The notes under the pieces: generated by a model | What the model saw: the letters and a program-made list of their open reading frames with translations, nothing else | Databases searched by the model: none | What the model was told of the DNA's origin: nothing | Part shown: one piece after another, positions 6,449 to 10,229 of the stretch | Layout of the letters: each line of letters opens with the position of its first letter | How positions within the stretch are numbered: the stretch's first letter is position 1 | Translations under genes and position numbers: made by a program | NCBI GenBank assembly: GCA_947630255.1 | Contig: CANRGU010000045.1 | Span: forward strand, 1 to 10,229 | Length of the DNA stretch: 10,229 bases | Reading direction: 5' to 3' | Source of the DNA: an uncultured Clostridia bacterium | GTDB lineage: Bacteria > Bacillota > Clostridia > TANB77 > CAG-508

Positions 6449-6859
6449 TTATATTTGCCTGAAAACTATTGAATCTATTCTTCCATTTCCATTACTATCT
6501 TTCATTTCTTCGCAAGTAAAAATTGTCATCTTAAATTCTTTGCTATTATCTACACTTATAGATTTATCGTCTTTATCCAATACTGTTACATTTACCCAGT
6601 ATTTTTCATCATCCTGGTTTCTTATATTATCATCGTTTGCTTTATTTACAACTGAGATTACATCAGTTCCATACATTCTTTTTTTGTTATATACTTCATA
6701 GCCTTTATTAAATTCTGCTATTTGTTTTGTTAATTCCTCTCTGGTTTGACTTCCAGCCCAATCTTGCATAGAGCCAGCTACATATACTAATATAGATAAT
6801 AGCATTAGTGCAAGAAGAATTCCTCCTGCTATAATTAAAGCTTTTGATGCGTTTTCCAT
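6449..6859 (-). CDS. Small pilin-like protein, MENA family, 136 aa, first in the row
   Basis: It begins MENASKALIIAGGILLALML, with a helix over about residues 7-29. The middle segment IAEFNKGYEVYNKKRMYGTDVISVVNKANDDN is family-like and closest to the 143-residue member. The end DSNGNGRIDSIVF (residues 121-133) is the family's terminal hairpin and also looks like an incomplete Asp/Asn calcium loop. It is tightly linked to the TadBC gene: the gap is 11 bases and its AAAGGAG overlaps the TadBC stop codon, which suggests coupled translation and dosage tied to the assembly platform. The function as a pilus subunit is inferred. Confidence 0.85.
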   Translation of the reverse strand: MENASKALIIAGGILLALMLLSILVYVAGSMQDWAGSQTREELTKQIAEFNKGYEVYNKKRMYGTDVISVVNKANDDNIRNQDDEKYWVNVTVLDKDDKSISVDNSKEFKMTIFTCEEMKDSNGNGRIDSIVFRQI

Positions 6860-6865
6860 AGTTTT

Positions 6866-6872
6866 CTCCTTT
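6866..6872 (-). promoter_or_regulatory. Ribosome binding site of the first pilin, overlapping the TadBC stop codon
   Basis: AAAGGAG on the minus strand shares two bases with the TAA stop of the upstream gene (6873-6871). Ribosomes ending TadBC would finish directly on the next start signal, consistent with translational coupling. Confidence 0.55.
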
Positions 6873-8946
6873 ACATCATTGTTGACATTGTACTAAATGT
6901 ATTTGTCATGCTCAATAATCCTATTACTACCAATGGTACAATTAAATATCCTACAAATAATCCTACTAGTGGAGTAAATCCTATTACTTTTCCTATCATA
7001 CCTTTTCTTTTTATTAATCTTTCATTTGATTCTTTTCTTTTTTCTTGATAATATTCTCTTTCATTGTCTAATTCATCAAATGCCTCATGAATTGGTATTT
7101 TTTCTACTGCTGACTGCAAGCCTTCTACAATACGTATCATTTGCTCGTCATTAATATCATTTTTTAACTCTTCTAAGGCTTCCCATGCTCCTGCTTCATA
7201 GTTATTAACACATCTTGTTATTGGCTCTCTAAAAATATTAGAATATCTTTCAAGCCATTCTAGTATCATTTCAACATTAACTCTTTCAATTTTCATAAGC
7301 ATTAATATGATAGTTTGAAATTGCATTACTTCGTTTTCTATTTCTAGTTTTCTCATTATCTTTTGGAACATTAAAAGCCACTTAGGAGCATAATATCCAG
7401 CAAGTGCAAATACACATGCAAATAACCATTCTACCCATTTTAAATATTCTTTATTAACTACTTTTAATTTTTCTGAAATTCTTTCTGTTGCTGCATCTAT
7501 TTCTTCGTCTGTAGCTTCTTCATAATATTCAGAGAATTTTATTTCTGCTCTTAGTTCTTCATCTGTTATTTTTTTATTTTTAAATTTGTCTAAGAAATAA
7601 TTGTCCTGTTCTGTAAGTAAAATCGCTTCTCTTTCTTCTTTGTCTGTCATACCTCCTAGTATGTTATATTCAGATGTAGGATTTTCATATATAAAATCAA
7701 TTGCTACATTATGTATTTGAATAAATATAAATAGTGAAGCAACAAATACTGCTATACATGTTGCAATTCTATTTATATAATATGCTTCCATTTTTTGCTT
7801 GCTTGCTGCATCTTTTAATAGATTAACGTCCTTTTTATATTCTTTTGTTCCTTTTTTTGGTATAAATAAATCTACAAATTTTTTTACTATTGGATTTTTA
7901 TATATTTTCATTTGCCAGCAATTATTTGGATCTTTGTAATCATTATTTTTTGAACTATTGTCTTTAAGTTTTCTTGTTAACAAATAACATATAAATGTTG
8001 CTATAACTAATAATAATTGTGCTATGAAGCCCATTTTTCCATTATAAAAACTAGATGTGAATGAGAAATTGTTTACTGCCCAGCTTTTTAATGGCTGAAT
8101 ACATAGTATTGGTACTATTGCTATTACTGATAAACTTTGGAACACATAGTCTAATTTATCTCTCTTCAAAATCTCTAATTGCATTTCTTCTGTAATATTG
8201 TTTAGATTTTTTAGATATAATGATGCACCATTACTATCTGTTCTATCACCAAATTCTCTTGTTAAATATGAGATTCCTGCAAATTCTTTTAAATAACTAT
8301 TTGGTGCTACATCATAGTATTTTTCTAATTCTATTTCTGGGTCATCTGATGTTAATATTTCGTATATTTTTTCTCCTTGTCTTGATATTTCTAGTTGATC
8401 TTTTTGTGATACATCATATATTGCTTCTTCAACCATATTGAATTCATGATAAGCATGTCTTATTTCTGCAAAAAATCCAATTTGTTGTTTTAATAGTTTT
8501 GTATCTATTTTATCTACCATTCCTGACATGATAGTTTCTATTAGGAATAGTTCAAATAGTAACAATATAGATAATAACAAGAAATCATTTTTTGTTAATA
8601 ATATTATAAGTATTGTAAGTGGTATAATTATTAATATTGCATTAAATATTATTTTTGCTGTTTGTTTTCTTGTTAAGTATTCATCGTCAACATTTATAAT
8701 TTCTAATCTTCTTCTTAGTTTAGTTACATATCTATTTAAGAATGGTATTCTAATAAAATAGATATATAATTTTTGATATATAATATCTGATGTAAATTTT
8801 TTCTCTTGAGTACCTGCTCTTAATTGTTTTATTCTTTTTACATCACTTTTGTTTAGCGTTTTTTGGATGATGAAATAAGCTATTAAAATAAATACAAATA
8901 GCCCACCACTTATTCCCATTATATAAAACACTACTTGGTTTGACAT
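6871..8946 (-). CDS. Pilus assembly platform membrane protein, apparent TadB-TadC fusion, 691 aa
   Basis: Inner-membrane platform of a Tad/type II secretion-like assembly machine, expected to contact the ATPase from the cytoplasm. It holds two T2SSF-like halves. The first has membrane helices near residues 5-28, 100-140, 265-287 and 305-325, with the cytoplasmic stretch KQQIGFFAEIRHAYHEF...EEAIYDVS (153-180). The second has helices near 391-418, 503-526 and 652-680, with cytoplasmic FQTIILMLMKIERVNVEMILEWLERYS (about 543-569). Classical tadB and tadC are separate genes of roughly 300 residues, so 691 fits a fusion. A charged, Glu/Lys-rich stretch (about 430-500) follows helix 391-418 and may face outside. 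AGAGGTGA upstream supports the start at 8946. The gene follows the ATPase by 46 bases. The domain assignment is from helix layout and motif feel, not a search. Confidence 0.85.
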   Translation of the reverse strand: MSNQVVFYIMGISGGLFVFILIAYFIIQKTLNKSDVKRIKQLRAGTQEKKFTSDIIYQKLYIYFIRIPFLNRYVTKLRRRLEIINVDDEYLTRKQTAKIIFNAILIIIPLTILIILLTKNDFLLLSILLLFELFLIETIMSGMVDKIDTKLLKQQIGFFAEIRHAYHEFNMVEEAIYDVSQKDQLEISRQGEKIYEILTSDDPEIELEKYYDVAPNSYLKEFAGISYLTREFGDRTDSNGASLYLKNLNNITEEMQLEILKRDKLDYVFQSLSVIAIVPILCIQPLKSWAVNNFSFTSSFYNGKMGFIAQLLLVIATFICYLLTRKLKDNSSKNNDYKDPNNCWQMKIYKNPIVKKFVDLFIPKKGTKEYKKDVNLLKDAASKQKMEAYYINRIATCIAVFVASLFIFIQIHNVAIDFIYENPTSEYNILGGMTDKEEREAILLTEQDNYFLDKFKNKKITDEELRAEIKFSEYYEEATDEEIDAATERISEKLKVVNKEYLKWVEWLFACVFALAGYYAPKWLLMFQKIMRKLEIENEVMQFQTIILMLMKIERVNVEMILEWLERYSNIFREPITRCVNNYEAGAWEALEELKNDINDEQMIRIVEGLQSAVEKIPIHEAFDELDNEREYYQEKRKESNERLIKRKGMIGKVIGFTPLVGLFVGYLIVPLVVIGLLSMTNTFSTMSTMM

Positions 8947-8992
8947 AGCCTAATTTCACCTCTTTTGTTCGTTTTGAAGCGAGGAATGTCCC

Positions 8993-10229
8993 TCATTTTT
9001 TAGATGGTCTTCCTCTTCTTTTTGTTTGTGTGCTTGATTGAACTGTTGCTGATACTGGAATTGCTTGTTTAGAACTTCCCCAATTTCTTTCTACGAATTT
9101 ATCAAATTCCTCTAAATCTGATTCGTCCATATTGTTGCGCATTTCTTTTAAGTTATAGTCAGATATTTTGTTTGTTATAACATATTCATCATTTCTATAT
9201 TCCAATATGTTTACATATTTGTATAGTTCTCTGTTTGTTACTTTAGAAAAATAATTTGTTGCATTATCCATGAATTTATCCATTTTTCCTTCTAAAGTTT
9301 TCTCTTTTCTGTGGTCATATGTATATTCATTTTTATCTTCTACTGGAATACACTCTGTTATTCTTTCTATATAACGTCTTCCTCTAAAGTCTTTTACTAA
9401 GTGTATATCAAAATTTAATACTTGAACAACTTGCTCTTCTGCTGTTTTTTCATCTGTGAATACACCAGATCTAAGCATTGAGTTACGAAGTGCTGTAACT
9501 AAATCTGGAAATGTTTTAGCATGGTGCGTAAATAATGTAAATTTTGATGCAACTTGGGCAGATTGAATCATCCAAGATGCAACTGGGTCTGTTGCAACCT
9601 CACCTATGATGTTAACACTACCGTCAGTTTTCTTTTGTACGTCCAAACAATCTTGTCCTGAAATTGTTTCTGTTTCTCTCATTGATAAGATGTTTCTTGT
9701 TGGATATATTTTTCTTAAGTGCAACTCAAATGCAGTTTCTGTAATACGAAGGTTCATTGTTTCGTATATGTTTTCTATCATTGCCATAAGCATTGTTGTT
9801 TTTCCGGCAACCTTGCTCACCTGTAAGTGATATAATTCTTGCTCCTTTTACTAAGAATTTTAATAAATCTATTGCATCTTCTTTTCCTGGTATTGTAACT
9901 ATTTGTTCTAGTGTTGCTCTCTTTACGTCGAACTTTCTTACGAAGAATGCCCATGTTTCAGACATTGATGGACGAACTACAACTACACGAGAACCATCTT
10001 TCATTTCATTGATTTTATATCCGTTTGTATCTGATAATTGTCCTGGGTTATTATATTTGTATATGTTTTGACATACTCTCTTTAGTTCGCTTTCTTTACC
10101 AAATGAAAGGAAAGCTAAACGAATAGATTTACCTTGAAACATTATCCAAATACTATCACATGCTCTTGGAACTTTGTATTCTGTAATTTGTTTTAAATAA
10201 TCTCCATCTGTTTGTGCAACTTGGCTTAA
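8993..10229 (-). CDS. cpaF: CpaF/TadA-type secretion ATPase, frameshifted in the Walker A loop, 5' end outside the window
   Basis: Hexameric cytoplasmic ATPase that powers pilus assembly. The frame is open from the window edge through DGSRVVVVRPSMSETWAFFVRKFD, typical of the CpaF region before the nucleotide site, to ISLTGEQG at the Walker A loop. There one extra base (around 9807-9810) shifts the frame. Dropping it gives GEQGAGKTT (Ala, Ser or Cys depending on the base removed) and runs on to the TGA at 8993. The repaired part shows the Walker B-like VNIIGEVAT, with Ala where GEVRG is usual, and the His box TLFTHHAKT. The repaired coding part is about 411 residues plus the missing N-terminus. 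The tail KRRGRPSKK is basic. Unrepaired, the gene yields an N-terminal piece stopping at 9726 and a piece starting at a GTG inside the loop, neither functional. I do not treat the GTG at 9820 as a real start. Confidence 0.92.
9803..9812 (-). other. Single-base insertion in the ATPase Walker A loop
   Basis: The coding strand reads GAGCAAGGTTGCCGGAAAAAC. The zero frame gives G-E-Q-G-C-R-K-N-N; the shifted frame gives A-G-K-T-T. Deleting one base within TTGCC joins G-E-Q-G directly to x-G-K-T-T. The two open frames overlap only here, so the break is well localised. Confidence 0.88.

Noticed and set aside
6460..6498. Asp/Asn loop DSNGNGRID in the 136-residue pilin as an EF-hand or dockerin calcium site
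   Set aside because: Only part of the ligand pattern is present, the final acidic ligand is missing, and the segment coincides with the family's ordinary terminal beta hairpin.
8981..8994. Short GAGG/CCTC stem-loop between the ATPase and TadBC genes
   Set aside because: Only four base pairs, overlapping the ATPase stop and with no U-tract; likely chance.
9818..9820. GTG at 9820 as the start of a separate 275-residue gene
   Set aside because: It lies inside the ATPase Walker A loop in the shifted frame and no ribosome binding site suits it. The protein begins in mid-motif (AGKTT), so this is the second half of a frameshifted gene.
44..10071. Plus-strand open frames of 60-106 codons scattered through the window
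   Set aside because: All lie opposite convincing minus-strand genes, show the Ser/Leu/Ile/Phe-rich composition expected of reverse reading of AT-rich genes, and lack ribosome binding sites or motifs.
10140..10142. ATG at 10142 as the start of the ATPase
   Set aside because: The frame stays open for 29 more codons to the window edge with plausible protein sequence (YKVPRACDSIWI), so the true start is outside.
1..10229. tRNA, rRNA, CRISPR array, insertion sequence or riboswitch
   Set aside because: I saw no cloverleaf-like sequence, spaced direct repeats of CRISPR type, transposase motif or recognisable aptamer core; the gaps are too short for most of these.

Overview
The window looks like part of the chromosome of a low-GC, spore-forming member of the Clostridia. 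The DNA is strongly AT-rich, start codons are preceded by AGGAGG- or AGGTGA-type ribosome binding sites, and one gene encodes SpoIVB, a protease found in endospore formers. I cannot name a species. Every gene I accept lies on the minus strand, so transcription runs from high to low coordinates. The genes at both edges (spoIVB at base 1, the ATPase at base 10229) continue outside the window.

In transcription order the layout is: a CpaF/TadA-type secretion ATPase (10229-8993); a 691-residue membrane protein that looks like a TadB-TadC fusion (8946-6871); six short single-helix pilin-like proteins (6859-6449, 6431-6012, 5915-5484, 5415-5032, 4996-4535, 4492-3995); a 203-residue protein with a type III (archaellin/pilin-like) leader (3893-3282); a 624-residue membrane-anchored protein with a three-cysteine C-terminal module (3130-1256); and spoIVB (1200 to the left edge). 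Gaps are mostly 11-101 bases and each gene has its own ribosome binding site, which fits one long operon with internal hairpins and perhaps one internal promoter.

I infer a Tad/Flp-like or type IV pilus-like surface filament or secretion machine. The ATPase would drive a TadBC platform that assembles several small subunits, with the 203- and 624-residue proteins as larger accessory or tip-like components. The small subunits share three parts: a first helix, usually starting MENAxxAL and without a leader; a middle motif around FNxxFxxYE...G...SL...N; and a closing G-x-I-x-x-I-x-F hairpin. Their C-terminal regions differ widely. Two neighbours have almost identical N-terminal halves, which shows recent duplication. 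No prepilin peptidase, secretin or TadE/F/G gene of the classical kind is visible here.

Two genes appear broken by one extra base each, exactly at the catalytic core: the ATPase in its Walker A loop (near 9807-9810) and spoIVB just before its GMSG serine motif (near 120). Removing one base restores textbook motifs in both. The two sites share the local word CGGAA on the coding strand. Either this is a repeated sequencing or assembly artefact, or both enzymes are really disrupted.
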